A stretch of 64,000 nt of DNA from an uncultured Bacilli bacterium (GCA_910584165.1 CAJTZU010000001.1:62001-126000); one strand, 5' to 3'; numbered from the stretch's first letter, positions 1 through 9,147 are shown. Notes: generated by a model not told the origin, from the sequence alone. Program-made: numbers and translations.

Positions 1-90
1 CAATATAATATTTAAAGTTTCTTTTTGAGCAGTAAACTTTTTCAATTTTTTTACTGTATTATCATAACTCTTTGTATATTTTAAATTCAT
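1..90 (-). CDS. Partial small protein, possibly RelE/ParE-like toxin (3' end off the left edge)
   Basis: The first 30 codons are present, reading leftward from ATG at 90; the rest lies outside the window. An AAAGGA-type ribosome binding site sits just upstream. The visible protein begins MNLKYTKSY and is Lys/Thr-rich with a KKLKK stretch. That resembles the N-terminus of RelE/ParE/YafQ-family toxins, which start with a beta strand followed by a basic helix. No antitoxin precedes it, so a partner would have to lie downstream, beyond the edge. A perfect inverted repeat covers its promoter region, as is usual for autoregulated toxin-antitoxin operons. Thirty residues are too few for a firm assignment. 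Confidence 0.45.
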   Translation of the reverse strand, partial: MNLKYTKSYDNTVKKLKKFTAQKETLNIIL

Positions 91-130
91 ATTATCCTTT
101 TTATTCCTTTCTATCACCCTTTCTTTTACA

Positions 131-164
131 ATTATATATTAACATATAAGTTAATATATGTAAA
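131..164 (-). promoter_or_regulatory. Palindromic promoter/operator upstream of the edge gene
   Basis: A perfect 10-bp inverted repeat (ATATATTAAC at 134-143, GTTAATATAT at 150-159) with a 6-bp spacer lies in the 5' region of the edge gene. On the minus strand TTTACA (159-164) and TAATAT with 17-bp spacing could be -35 and -10, and a TATAAT lies at 131-136. The arms cover the promoter spacer, so a dimeric repressor is plausible. The sequence is very AT-rich, which raises the chance of coincidence. Confidence 0.4.
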
Positions 165-323
165 GATAAATTTTAAAATAAAAAGAAATGAATAAACATT
201 TCTTTTAAATACCTTAACAATAATTTAATTTTTCTAAAGAGTATATAATTTTTTATGATGCAAATAAGTTTAGAATTAACTAAAAGAACTAAATTATTTT
301 TAATGCTAGCTTCTTATATATTT

Positions 324-1853
324 TTATATACAAAATTTTGATTTAATAATATTTATAAGTTTCTTCTTTTCATTTTTGCTTAATAATATGATAAAGGTTA
401 TTATATATCCAAATATTCCTACGCACATTATTATAGTTCCAAAAGATATCCAATTGTTTATAGTAGTGAATTTGGAAATAGTCATAAAAATAATTAGAAG
501 AAATGCAAAACAACAAAGGTTTTTAAAAAATGGTTTAAAAAAAGTATTCCATTTTATTTTTAAATTTATAGCGGCATTAATTGTATTGAAAAAGAAAACT
601 TTAAAAATCCAATAGATAGAACTTACTCCTGCTATAGCATAGATTCCAAGGTTAGTTGTTTTTAATAAAACTATAGTTGTAATAGTGCTTAACACACCCA
701 TAGTAAAGGTTACGATAACAGGCCTTTTTAATTTATTGGTAACAGAATCAATAACGAATAAGGTATAGTTACTTGCTGAAATAACAAATGGAAGAATAGA
801 AAGAATTGATAAAATTTGTATTTTTAATAGTTCTGTCTCTGTTTTTCCTGGCAGCCATAATTTAAAAAAATCATTTCCAAATGCAATGATACCTGCTAGT
901 GGAACTAACATTATGAGACCGATGATTTTTAAAGAATAATTTATAGATTCAATCAATTCTTGTTTTTTATTTTGAGAGTATAATAATACAAATTGTGGAT
1001 TAAATGTATTGGAGAAGGTTGCTAATAAACTCTCTATTGCTGTAGGAATAGTTTTAGCAATTGATAAAATTCCCATTTCTATTGGACCAACCATTATATT
1101 TGCAATAAGTAAATCAATTCCTGTTAGTAAAATTTTGCTTAAACTGTTAACAGAATTCCAAATTCCTGATTTTGCTAATATTTTTATGCATTCAAAATAA
1201 AAAAAATCTTTTTTTATTTGCAAATTAGGACATAATTTTTTACATAATTTATAGTTAGAAATAATTAAATATATTGTCATAATTACAGTACTTAATGCAA
1301 TAAAATAAATTCTAGGTTGAAAAATATAAAATAATATAATTAATACAATAACTTTCAATATATTTCCAATAATATTTCTAATAGAAGATAAATCAATTCT
1401 ATTTTTGATAAAACTTGCAATATTAAAAATAGTATTAAATAATGATAGTATTAAATTAATAAAGGACAAAATAAAAGTTAATTTAACATCAAAAAGTAGT
1501 TCATTAGGAACATTCAGTAAACTATGAATGTTTATAATAAATACAGCAGAAAATATTGTTATTATTATGGCAAGTATTGCATTTATGAAGAAGATAGAAG
1601 AATAATATTGATTTACTTTTTCTTCATTCTTTTTAACATATTCTATTGTAATAAATCTACCAGCCATAGAATTAATTACTAAAGTAATTATAGCTGCATA
1701 GCTAACAAAATTATTTGCTAATCCTACAAATCCATAGGCAGCATCACCAACTTTTACTACAATTATTGGAGTTAAGATAAAATTAATACATAGCTGGACT
1801 AAAAATGAAATAATATTTGAAATTAAATTTGTCAGTATTCTTTTTTTATTCAT
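324..1853 (-). CDS. Wzx-type polysaccharide flippase
   Basis: A 509-residue polytopic membrane protein with about 12-14 hydrophobic segments, of the MATE/MVF-like oligosaccharide-lipid flippase family (polysaccharide biosynthesis protein, RfbX/Wzx type). It is expected to move undecaprenyl-linked repeat units across the membrane. The N-terminus (MNKKRILTNLISNIISFLVQ) and the following VKVGDAAYGFVGLANNF segment are typical of Wzx proteins. It is the last gene of the polysaccharide operon and overlaps the upstream deacetylase-like gene by 4 nt. It pairs functionally with the EpsG-like polymerase at 5794-6912. Substrate specificity cannot be read from sequence. Confidence 0.85.
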   Translation of the reverse strand: MNKKRILTNLISNIISFLVQLCINFILTPIIVVKVGDAAYGFVGLANNFVSYAAIITLVINSMAGRFITIEYVKKNEEKVNQYYSSIFFINAILAIIITIFSAVFIINIHSLLNVPNELLFDVKLTFILSFINLILSLFNTIFNIASFIKNRIDLSSIRNIIGNILKVIVLIILFYIFQPRIYFIALSTVIMTIYLIISNYKLCKKLCPNLQIKKDFFYFECIKILAKSGIWNSVNSLSKILLTGIDLLIANIMVGPIEMGILSIAKTIPTAIESLLATFSNTFNPQFVLLYSQNKKQELIESINYSLKIIGLIMLVPLAGIIAFGNDFFKLWLPGKTETELLKIQILSILSILPFVISASNYTLFVIDSVTNKLKRPVIVTFTMGVLSTITTIVLLKTTNLGIYAIAGVSSIYWIFKVFFFNTINAAINLKIKWNTFFKPFFKNLCCFAFLLIIFMTISKFTTINNWISFGTIIMCVGIFGYIITFIILLSKNEKKKLINIIKSKFCI

Positions 1854-2716
1854 TTTTCACTCTCCAATTTATATGGAAATTCATACTTATAGTATTGTTC
1901 ATTTAACCATTCACAAATTTTGTTAAGTTTATAGTAATTTAGATTCCATTCGTGTGTAAAGATAATTAAATTATTATCATTTTTATAATGATTTAATTCT
2001 TGTTTAATTGAAAATAATGATATATTTTCTATACGAATGTCTGTATTGTAAAAAAATATGTTATTTTTATAATCGTAGTAATAATCATATTTAAAAAGAA
2101 AATCATTTTCTTGGACTGTTAGATAATAATCTTTCCTGTTATTAGTATCTGCACCTAAAAGGCCAACAATTTTAAAATCATTTTTATTAATTGAATTTAA
2201 ATTGTTTTCTGATAGTTCAAATCTGTCCAATCTAATTACTCCAGTTAAAGATTTTTCTCCCACTATTTCCTTCATTTCTTCTATGAATTTATTATATTCA
2301 TCAGATATATTGGGATTATCTTTCCCATAAAAACTTTTATCAGAGTAAGCATGAAAACCAAATTTAAGCCAATCTGAGTTGCTTTCAAACTCTTCTTTAT
2401 ATTGTGTAGGAGTATTTTCAATTGTTTTACCATTAAATTCATAAAAAACATACATAGTAAAAATTGCACCATATTTATCATGCATATATTTTAATCTCTT
2501 TAGAGTTTTATTTTCAAAAATGCTTTTATAATGACTTTTTTTTAAGTCGTCAAAAATATTAATTGTATCATCTATGCTGATATGTGCAAATTTATGGATA
2601 TCATGAGATTCTATGTAACTCTTTCTTTGTTCAATCTTATAAGACTTTTGCACATTATATCCTAAAAACAGCAAAAAAGTTAATAGAATCAAAGTAATTT
2701 TTATTTTCTTTTTCAT
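1850..2716 (-). CDS. Membrane-anchored polysaccharide deacetylase-like protein
   Basis: A 288-residue protein with one N-terminal hydrophobic segment (about residues 6-20), so probably anchored facing outward. The remainder resembles the NodB/polysaccharide-deacetylase beta/alpha barrel: an early HISIDDT strand with two acidic residues, an FGFHAYS motif about 75 residues later, an RLDRFELS strand and a late IIFTHEW strand with His. Such enzymes remove acetyl groups from sugars using a metal bound by Asp and two His. The canonical spacing is diverged, so the activity is inferred. It overlaps the radical SAM gene by ATGA and the Wzx gene by 4 nt, which indicates translational coupling. Confidence 0.6.
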   Translation of the reverse strand: MKKKIKITLILLTFLLFLGYNVQKSYKIEQRKSYIESHDIHKFAHISIDDTINIFDDLKKSHYKSIFENKTLKRLKYMHDKYGAIFTMYVFYEFNGKTIENTPTQYKEEFESNSDWLKFGFHAYSDKSFYGKDNPNISDEYNKFIEEMKEIVGEKSLTGVIRLDRFELSENNLNSINKNDFKIVGLLGADTNNRKDYYLTVQENDFLFKYDYYYDYKNNIFFYNTDIRIENISLFSIKQELNHYKNDNNLIIFTHEWNLNYYKLNKICEWLNEQYYKYEFPYKLESEK

Positions 2717-3792
2717 TTTAAAATTTTCCTCTTTAATTTTTTTAATAACATAATTGGTTTATTAAGAAAATTTATTTTTTGTTTTTGAAAAAAAGAGTAT
2801 AGATTATTATTTTCAGATAATTTGCATTGCATAAACAATTTCATTTCTTCAGTTAACCATTCACTGCCATCTGTTTTCACTCTATTTCTTAATCGGTCAT
2901 ATGTAGGCGTATTCAGCTCAGGAATATCACCAAAAGCTAAAAAAGCATGTCCATTGTAACAATGCGGTAAAGCACAGTTTTTGCCAACTGGGCAAAATTT
3001 AATCGGCTTATTAATATTAGCATATAAATTATCTAATTTTTTCCCACAATAACATTGGCGCAATTCTCCTGTCATTAAGTTTAGATAAATTGACCATTCC
3101 CCTGCATAACAAAATTCTTTTCTTTTTATTCCAAAAATTTTAGATTTAAATTCAAATATATCAGAATCAAAAGTTTTCCAAATTTCTTTGTATTCTTCAA
3201 AAGTATGATTTGTAAGAGGTGGAATATCATTACTATCCTTTCTGCCTATTGTGATGTGTGGAAAAGCTCCAACATTTTTTAAACAAATTTCTTTAATATC
3301 ATTAATATATGGCTCTAATTCGTCAGAAGGTGTTATTTCTATGGTATAAGAAGCTCCACTTTTTTCCATTAGTTTAACATTATTAAAGAATTTATCTAAT
3401 AAATTTAACCTTCTTAATTCTAAGTAATGAAAAGAAAATTTGAAAAATAAATGTTTCATTAAATTAGAGTCAAATTTCGCCAATTCCTTAAATCTATTTG
3501 TTAATGATCCATTTGTAACAATCATTACATAATGTCCTTCTTCTAAAAGTGCTTTGACAATTTTTAAAATATCTGTCGATAGTAAAGTTTCTCCACCAGC
3601 ACAAATATTAATCATGCAAACTCCACCAAGTCTTTCTGTTGATAAAGCTTTTCTGATAAAATCTGGAGAATATTCGAATTTAGCTAATTTATTATTAAAT
3701 TTTCTATGTTGGGTTACATAACAGTAATGACATCTAAAGTTACATGTTTCTGTTGGAACATAGCAATCAATAAATCTTTTCATTTTTTTCAT
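2713..3792 (-). CDS. Radical SAM protein in the polysaccharide operon
   Basis: About 359 residues. The CxxxCxxC motif (CNFRCHYC, Cys 17, 21 and 24) binds the SAM [4Fe-4S] cluster, followed by an AGGE glycine-rich motif. A C-terminal Cys-rich region (FCYAGEW, then QCYCGKK, then FCPVGKNC and PHCYNGH) resembles a SPASM or twitch auxiliary-cluster domain. The ATG at 3792 is chosen because AGGAAG lies 8 nt upstream and it forms an ATGA overlap with the preceding stop; a GTG at 3801 is an alternative. Radical SAM enzymes are not standard capsule genes, so this one probably modifies a sugar or other repeat-unit precursor. The substrate is unknown. Confidence 0.8.
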   Translation of the reverse strand: MKKMKRFIDCYVPTETCNFRCHYCYVTQHRKFNNKLAKFEYSPDFIRKALSTERLGGVCMINICAGGETLLSTDILKIVKALLEEGHYVMIVTNGSLTNRFKELAKFDSNLMKHLFFKFSFHYLELRRLNLLDKFFNNVKLMEKSGASYTIEITPSDELEPYINDIKEICLKNVGAFPHITIGRKDSNDIPPLTNHTFEEYKEIWKTFDSDIFEFKSKIFGIKRKEFCYAGEWSIYLNLMTGELRQCYCGKKLDNLYANINKPIKFCPVGKNCALPHCYNGHAFLAFGDIPELNTPTYDRLRNRVKTDGSEWLTEEMKLFMQCKLSENNNLYSFFQKQKINFLNKPIMLLKKLKRKILK

Positions 3793-4817
3793 AAATAACA
3801 CTTCCTAATAATTTCAAATAATGTTGTATATTCTTCAAGATAATTTTTTTCTATTTCATTTTTACTGTTTAATTTATTAATATCTTTTTTTATAGAATTT
3901 AAATTGTTAATATAAATAATTTTTTCATAGCTATGTATTAATTTATAAACACCGCTAACTTTGTAATTATAATTATTTAAGACAATGCAAGGGGTATGTG
4001 TTAGAGCTGCAAAAATCATCCCATGTAATCTATCTGTTATAATTATTTCATTTTTCATGAATTCATTTAACTTCTTATTAATTTCTTTTTTTCTATTAAA
4101 TTTATTTACTCTTTTTGTGATAACTGTATCAGTATTTTGTACTCGATAACCAGCAAGTTTTAGTTCTTCTTTAATTTTAAGAATATCTTGGTTTAAAATT
4201 TTTTTTTCTTTATCATTTCTAAAACAGAATAAAATGCTTTTTTCTATGCATTTTCTATTTTTTTTAAATTTAGATGCTTTTAAAGACAAAACAATGTCTG
4301 GCACAATGTATGTATTATGGACCTTAAGTATGTCTTTTACAAATAAGAAAGATTTTTCTTCTCTAGTGAATATGTATATATTTTTACAATCTAAAACTAA
4401 AGTTTTAAATTTTTCTATATCTTCACTTTTGGTAAAGTAAAATGTTTGTGGAAAAAAAATAATGGAATGTTTATTAAAATTTATCAACACTTCGTTTACA
4501 ATATTCATTTCTTCTTTCCAATCTGAGCCTACAAATCCTCCACCTGTAATAAAGATAAGGGCTTCTTTTGTTGTATATTTGCAAAGAAATTTTAAAATAT
4601 ACTTGCTTCTGAAAGTTGGTACTTCAAAACAGTGAATATTCATATTTTTCAATATTTTTTTTTCACTATAGATAATTGCATGATCACCTAAATTTCCATG
4701 AATTGGTGCATTAAAAATAAAAGATTCTTTTTGATTTTTAATTTTTCTAATAATTTTATAGATAATATACTCTATTATTAATTCGAAGCAAAGTATATTT
4801 TTTATTATTGATTTCAT
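3789..4817 (-). CDS. Polysaccharide pyruvyl transferase family protein
   Basis: A 342-residue protein of the CsaB/WcaK/PssM family, which transfers ketal pyruvate from phosphoenolpyruvate to sugars of surface polymers. Family features visible are GNLGDHAII near the N-terminus (about residue 42), the FITGGGFVGSDW strand (about residues 89-100) and the C-terminal ITDRLHGMIFAALTHTPCIVL block with its conserved Arg-Leu-His. It is cytosolic by sequence despite a hydrophobic first helix. It lies 2 bp downstream of a GT2 gene and overlaps the radical SAM gene by 4 nt. The polymer is therefore probably acidic and pyruvylated, although some members are used as other transferases. Confidence 0.8.
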   Translation of the reverse strand: MKSIIKNILCFELIIEYIIYKIIRKIKNQKESFIFNAPIHGNLGDHAIIYSEKKILKNMNIHCFEVPTFRSKYILKFLCKYTTKEALIFITGGGFVGSDWKEEMNIVNEVLINFNKHSIIFFPQTFYFTKSEDIEKFKTLVLDCKNIYIFTREEKSFLFVKDILKVHNTYIVPDIVLSLKASKFKKNRKCIEKSILFCFRNDKEKKILNQDILKIKEELKLAGYRVQNTDTVITKRVNKFNRKKEINKKLNEFMKNEIIITDRLHGMIFAALTHTPCIVLNNYNYKVSGVYKLIHSYEKIIYINNLNSIKKDINKLNSKNEIEKNYLEEYTTLFEIIRKCYL

Positions 4818-4819
4818 AA

Positions 4820-5779
4820 TTATTTTATCCCCTTTATCAGATTATAAATTTTTGGAAAATTTAAAATTAAGATTAATTTTATTTTAGACTTAAGATCCAT
4901 TTTTACTTGCTTTAAATCTTTAGATAATTTTATATAGTCCTTTTTATATAATTCAATAATTTCTTTATCTGATTTATTAAAGTTATATTTTTTAGTATAA
5001 TTTAATAAAAAATATAATGATTGGAGTTTTTCTACTTTTGTACGAATCACCAAATCGTTTCTATTAATATTTTCAAAAAAAATTATACGTTTTTCTAAAC
5101 CTTTTATAACATCAAATCTTTTAATATTAAAAGTATTCATAATGCTTTTTTCTCTTTGAACGTAGTGATATAAAAATTCACTTGTCATATAATTGATTAT
5201 CTTTGCTCGATTTAAAATTTCATCAATTACATATTGATCTTCATGTAAAAGTCCTTCTGGATAACGTATATTTTTGAAAAGACATTTTTTATATAATTTG
5301 TTCCAACTTAGAATAGTTTGAAGACTGTATGAATTATATAAATAATTGTATTTTTTTTCATCTCTTACAGTAAAATTTTTACAAGATTTGTTTTTCCTAT
5401 CCTTATTTTTTTTAGTTATAAAGAAGTTGCAAATACTAATATCAGCATTATTAGATTTTATATTATTATATAATTTTTCTATCATGTCTATTTCTATATA
5501 ATCATCAGAATCAATAAATAGTAAATAGTTTCCAGAAGCTTTATCAATGCCAGCATTTCTTGCACTAGATAATCCACCATTTTTTTTATTGATTAAAACA
5601 ATTCTTTTATCTTTTTTTTGATATTTTTTGCATATTCTTAAGGAATTGTCACTAGAACCGTCATTTATAAGTAAGATTTCAATGTTTTTATATGTTTGAT
5701 TAATAATGCTATTTAAACACTTTTCTAAATATATTTCAACATTGTAAATTGGAACAATAATGCTAATTAATTCATTCAT
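4820..5779 (-). CDS. Family 2 glycosyltransferase
   Basis: A 319-residue GT-A fold glycosyltransferase. The N-terminal strand ISIIVPIYNVEIYLEKCLNSI, the LLINDGSSDNS nucleotide-binding turn, GLSSARNAGI and the FIDSDDYIE metal-binding DXD are all present, and a later LLHEDQYVIDEI supplies the probable catalytic acidic residue. It should add one sugar to the undecaprenyl-linked repeat unit at the inner membrane face. The C-terminus is basic and amphipathic, consistent with peripheral membrane attachment. It lies 14 bp downstream of the polymerase gene in the same operon. Donor and acceptor are unknown. Confidence 0.88.
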   Translation of the reverse strand: MNELISIIVPIYNVEIYLEKCLNSIINQTYKNIEILLINDGSSDNSLRICKKYQKKDKRIVLINKKNGGLSSARNAGIDKASGNYLLFIDSDDYIEIDMIEKLYNNIKSNNADISICNFFITKKNKDRKNKSCKNFTVRDEKKYNYLYNSYSLQTILSWNKLYKKCLFKNIRYPEGLLHEDQYVIDEILNRAKIINYMTSEFLYHYVQREKSIMNTFNIKRFDVIKGLEKRIIFFENINRNDLVIRTKVEKLQSLYFLLNYTKKYNFNKSDKEIIELYKKDYIKLSKDLKQVKMDLKSKIKLILILNFPKIYNLIKGIK

Positions 5780-5793
5780 TTTTTCGCCTCTTC

Positions 5794-6912
5794 CTAATAA
5801 TTCATGTATGGAAAAACGTTTCCAGCGTTTTGAATAATAAATCTAACATACCAATAAAAAAGAAAAAGTATTGATATTATTGTGTAAATAATAATTTTAT
5901 TATATGTTTCCTTTTTAAAAATTTTAGGTATCTGTGGAATAAAGAAAAATAAATAAGAAAATCCAAAGTAAAATGATAGCCTATCAATATAGTGAACATA
6001 AATATTTAAATTCCAAAAAATAAAATCTATAAAAACAATGTGAAAGAAAAAATTAAAATCTTTTATTTTTCCTCTTAAATTTTTATTAAGGCTAATTAAA
6101 AGTGTTACTATACACCAGAATAGTTTAAAGAAAGTCCCTAAGTTATCTATCTCATGATTTATATTAAAATAGTTTGAAAAATATTCAAAAGAATACTTTG
6201 CTGGTAATAAACCACTAGAAGTTATAATTTTTAATATTGGCATAAATAATAAAACCACCACTATTAGACAACTGTAAATACATATCATAGAAATATTTTT
6301 ATTTTTATGTTTTTCTGTACTTTTTTTTATAAATAAAATTAGAAAAAGAGAAATAGAAGAAATATGAGTTAAGGATGCAAGTAACGTATTAATTAAAAAT
6401 TTTTTATTGTTATTTTTTAAAATATATGAAATTGCCAAAATTGAAAAACTAATAGCTAATCCTTGTCTTAACAAATTTAATTGGCGAAAATATAAAGTTA
6501 ATAAAAAAAATAAATAAGAAAGCCAAATAGGTATATGTTCTTTATAATTATCACAAGCTTTATAGATTAGAACACAATTTAATAATTGTAAAAGAAATAA
6601 ATACATATGAATATTTTTAAATATTACTCCAATAATTAAAGTAAAAACAGAAAATAGAATATCAGAATACCCAAATATATTGAAGAATTTACTAATAGAC
6701 AAATTACTAGCAACATAATACATATAATTTCCATAAGTATTGATATCAGTTCCTATAGTTAAGGCTCTATTACCTGCAACTATGGATGGAATCAAAATCG
6801 CAAATACAATAAGAATCTTTTTAAATATTTTATTCTTTTTGCATTTTGTTGCAAAGAAACAACAAGTAGTGGAAGTAATAAACATAATAATATATTCAAG
6901 CATATGAATCAT
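5794..6912 (-). CDS. EpsG/Wzy-like polysaccharide polymerase
   Basis: A 372-residue polytopic membrane protein with about 10-11 predicted helices. Family features are an early NRALTIGTDINTYGNYMYYV segment, as in EpsG (the G-T-D-x-x-x-Y pattern after the second helix), and a central LNLLRQGLAISFSILAI segment with the QxxA/S pattern of EpsG polymerases. It would link repeat units on the outer face after flipping by the Wzx at 324-1853. It lies between two GT2 genes with 5-14 bp gaps. Annotation as a polymerase rests on topology, these motifs and context. Confidence 0.78.
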   Translation of the reverse strand: MIHMLEYIIMFITSTTCCFFATKCKKNKIFKKILIVFAILIPSIVAGNRALTIGTDINTYGNYMYYVASNLSISKFFNIFGYSDILFSVFTLIIGVIFKNIHMYLFLLQLLNCVLIYKACDNYKEHIPIWLSYLFFLLTLYFRQLNLLRQGLAISFSILAISYILKNNNKKFLINTLLASLTHISSISLFLILFIKKSTEKHKNKNISMICIYSCLIVVVLLFMPILKIITSSGLLPAKYSFEYFSNYFNINHEIDNLGTFFKLFWCIVTLLISLNKNLRGKIKDFNFFFHIVFIDFIFWNLNIYVHYIDRLSFYFGFSYLFFFIPQIPKIFKKETYNKIIIYTIISILFLFYWYVRFIIQNAGNVFPYMNY

Positions 6913-6917
6913 CTCCG

Positions 6918-7922
6918 TTAAATTCCAAAATTTCTTTTTTTCTGAATTTTGTCATACATATTAGCCATTTTAGCTAAAAAAAGAGTTAGTGTAAGATTTT
7001 TCTTTTGTAGTGGAATTAATAGTACTTTATTTTGTAAACTACTATTCTTACATTTGTTAATTCGTTCAGCAAAAGGAGTTGAATGAATAATATAATGAAT
7101 TTTTTCTTTTTTTTGTTTAAATGTATCAGTATTTCTTTTATCCATAATATTACTAAAATAAGCATAGTATTGTTTGATATAACTATTGTGAATGTAACTG
7201 TTTTCTTCTTCTATTGGAAAAAAAGCATTTTTCATTTTATCCAATAACATTAGTTTTATTTCACCAGCGTCCTTTCTATATTTAAAACCTAGTCCATTGT
7301 TTGATATTCTATAGTGATATAAGGGTCTGTTACAAGTCGTGTAAGATTTAGAATAATTGAGATAATCTAAATTAAAATTCCAATCTTCAGCAATAGATAA
7401 ATTCTCATCAAATTTTATTTTATTTTTTCTAATAATTTCTGTAGAATAAATTTTATTCCAAATCTGATTAAATAAATATTTATTTTGCAATAATTGAATA
7501 TATTCTGCTTTTGATTGAAAATTTTTTATATTTGGTAAAAATACTTTATTGTTTTTTTCAAAGTTTTGATATCCACTAGTTACTAAATCATATCCTTTTT
7601 GTATACTCATAGTCATTGTTTCTAGAAAAAATTTATCGTACAAATCGTCAGAATCTATGAATGTTATATATTCTCCTTTTGCTTTTTTTATGCCAAAATT
7701 TCTTGCTTTGCTAACACCACCATTTTTAAGTTTATAATAACTAACTTGATGATTTTCTAAATAATTTTTACACTTTTCTGAAGTAGAATCTTGGGAACCA
7801 TCATCTACAATAATGAGTTGAAAGTTTTGATAAGACTGATTTAAAACAGATTCTATGGCTTGACAAATTGTATTTTCTCCATTATACACTGGAAGAATAA
7901 TAGATATTAATTTATTCTGCAT
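6918..7922 (-). CDS. Family 2 glycosyltransferase
   Basis: A 334-residue GT-A glycosyltransferase with the standard blocks: ISIILPVYNGENTICQAIES at the N-terminus, LIIVDDGSQDST, GVSKARNFGIKKAKGEYITF, then the FIDSDDLYD DXD motif, and SIAEDWNFNLDYL with the likely catalytic acidic residue. It resembles EpsH/EpsJ-type enzymes. The gene overlaps the upstream GT4 gene by 11 bp, which suggests translational coupling. Its GT-A core is close in organization to the enzyme at 4820-5779, but the two diverge downstream, so they probably add different residues. Confidence 0.88.
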   Translation of the reverse strand: MQNKLISIILPVYNGENTICQAIESVLNQSYQNFQLIIVDDGSQDSTSEKCKNYLENHQVSYYKLKNGGVSKARNFGIKKAKGEYITFIDSDDLYDKFFLETMTMSIQKGYDLVTSGYQNFEKNNKVFLPNIKNFQSKAEYIQLLQNKYLFNQIWNKIYSTEIIRKNKIKFDENLSIAEDWNFNLDYLNYSKSYTTCNRPLYHYRISNNGLGFKYRKDAGEIKLMLLDKMKNAFFPIEEENSYIHNSYIKQYYAYFSNIMDKRNTDTFKQKKEKIHYIIHSTPFAERINKCKNSSLQNKVLLIPLQKKNLTLTLFLAKMANMYDKIQKKRNFGI

Positions 7923-9042
7923 TTTTTTTCACTTCTAAAAAATAATATTTTTCAAGATTTTTAGATTCTTTATCAATATCATAATTTGCTTTCTTAATTA
8001 AGTTTTTATAATCTTTTCTTTTAGAATTCTTGATAATCCTTAAAGTATGCATTGCCCATACCTCTTTATCACTTTTTAAATCTAATGCTTCATAATTATT
8101 AATAATTCTTGCCTCTTTTGGTACTTTGTTAGAACATACACATGGTAGTCCTGAGCATTGTGCTTCAATTAAAACAACTCCTAACCCTTCGTAAAGGGAA
8201 GGTAATAAGAAAGCGTCAAAAACTTGATATAATTCATTGACATCATTTCTTTGACCCAAGAATTGTACATAGTCTGTTAATTTTAATTGATTTACTTTTT
8301 TTCTCATGTTTTCAAGTAAAGGTCCTTGTCCTACTAATATTAAAACAGCATCATTATTTTCTTTATGAATTTCATTAAAAATATCAATTAAGAAAGTATG
8401 ATTTTTTTGGGTCATAAATCTGCCTATATGACCAATTACTAATTGATTTTTTTTGATTCCTAATTCTTTTCTCTTTTTATTTCTAATCTTTTCATCATAA
8501 GAAAATTTTTCTAAATCGATTGCATTATTTAATAAATAAACTTTCCCTTTATTATAAACTTTATTTCCAAATAACCATCTTCCTGCTAATTCTGAGCAGC
8601 ACATATAGTTAGTTGCAAAAATTTTACTGAATGGTCTTAATATTTGTTTTAAAATATTTCTTTTCCATTCTTTACTATTAGTAGTAGAATGACTATGTGC
8701 AATTCTAACAGGAACCCCTGCTTTTTTAGCAGCATATAATGGAAAAATAGACAAAGTATTAATATGAGAATGTACAATCTTATATTCATTTTCTATTAAT
8801 GTTTTCTTTAATTCTTTATGATATTTAAATGTTTTTTGATATGGTGGAATTAAAATTACTCTTCCTCCTAAAGATTCTATTTCTTCATAAGGTATATTAG
8901 TAGAATCAGAATCACAGATAAAATCAAATTGAATTTTTTCTCTATTAATATGTCGATAGTAATTCATAACAACAGCTTCTACTCCGCCGCCTACCCATTT
9001 TCCAATGATTTGTGCAACACGAATTGGTTCTTTCTTTTTCAT
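7912..9042 (-). CDS. Family 4 glycosyltransferase (EpsF-like)
   Basis: A 376-residue GT-B glycosyltransferase. The N-terminal half has the VAQIIGKWVGGGVEAVVMNYY glycine-rich acceptor-side loop and IVHSHINTLS. The C-terminal half has VIGHIGRFMTQKNH, LVGQGPL and the nucleotide-sugar E-x7-E motif within YEGLGVVLIEAQCSGLPCV, followed by several Lys residues. This arrangement matches EpsF-like GT4 enzymes of Gram-positive exopolysaccharide operons. A GGGGGAG ribosome binding site lies just upstream. It is the first gene after the hairpin that separates the priming transferase from the rest of the operon. Confidence 0.88.
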   Translation of the reverse strand: MKKKEPIRVAQIIGKWVGGGVEAVVMNYYRHINREKIQFDFICDSDSTNIPYEEIESLGGRVILIPPYQKTFKYHKELKKTLIENEYKIVHSHINTLSIFPLYAAKKAGVPVRIAHSHSTTNSKEWKRNILKQILRPFSKIFATNYMCCSELAGRWLFGNKVYNKGKVYLLNNAIDLEKFSYDEKIRNKKRKELGIKKNQLVIGHIGRFMTQKNHTFLIDIFNEIHKENNDAVLILVGQGPLLENMRKKVNQLKLTDYVQFLGQRNDVNELYQVFDAFLLPSLYEGLGVVLIEAQCSGLPCVCSNKVPKEARIINNYEALDLKSDKEVWAMHTLRIIKNSKRKDYKNLIKKANYDIDKESKNLEKYYFLEVKKNAE

Positions 9043-9065
9043 AACTCCCCCTGCTTTCTAACAAA

Positions 9066-9112
9066 TAAAAGGATACATTAAAATACATGGGCGCATTATA
9101 ATGTATCCTTTT
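9066..9112 (-). terminator. Hairpin between the priming transferase and the rest of the polysaccharide operon
   Basis: A perfect 14-bp inverted repeat (9067-9080 with 9099-9112) encloses an 18-nt loop containing GCGCCC. On the minus strand the right arm ends in UUUU followed by AUUUGUU, so it can act as a partial terminator or attenuator; the plus-strand reading also ends in a U tract. No recognisable promoter follows before the next start codon at 9042. Downstream genes therefore probably depend on readthrough or processive antitermination. It could alternatively be a processing or stability stem. Confidence 0.65.
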
Positions 9113-9147
9113 TTCTGTATTTACCCCTTTTATTCTTTTACTCTTCT

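Noticed and set aside
376..1200. Plus-strand open frames opposite the Wzx flippase gene
   Set aside because: They are AT-rich mirrors of a hydrophobic minus-strand gene, without a promoter, ribosome binding site or recognisable product.
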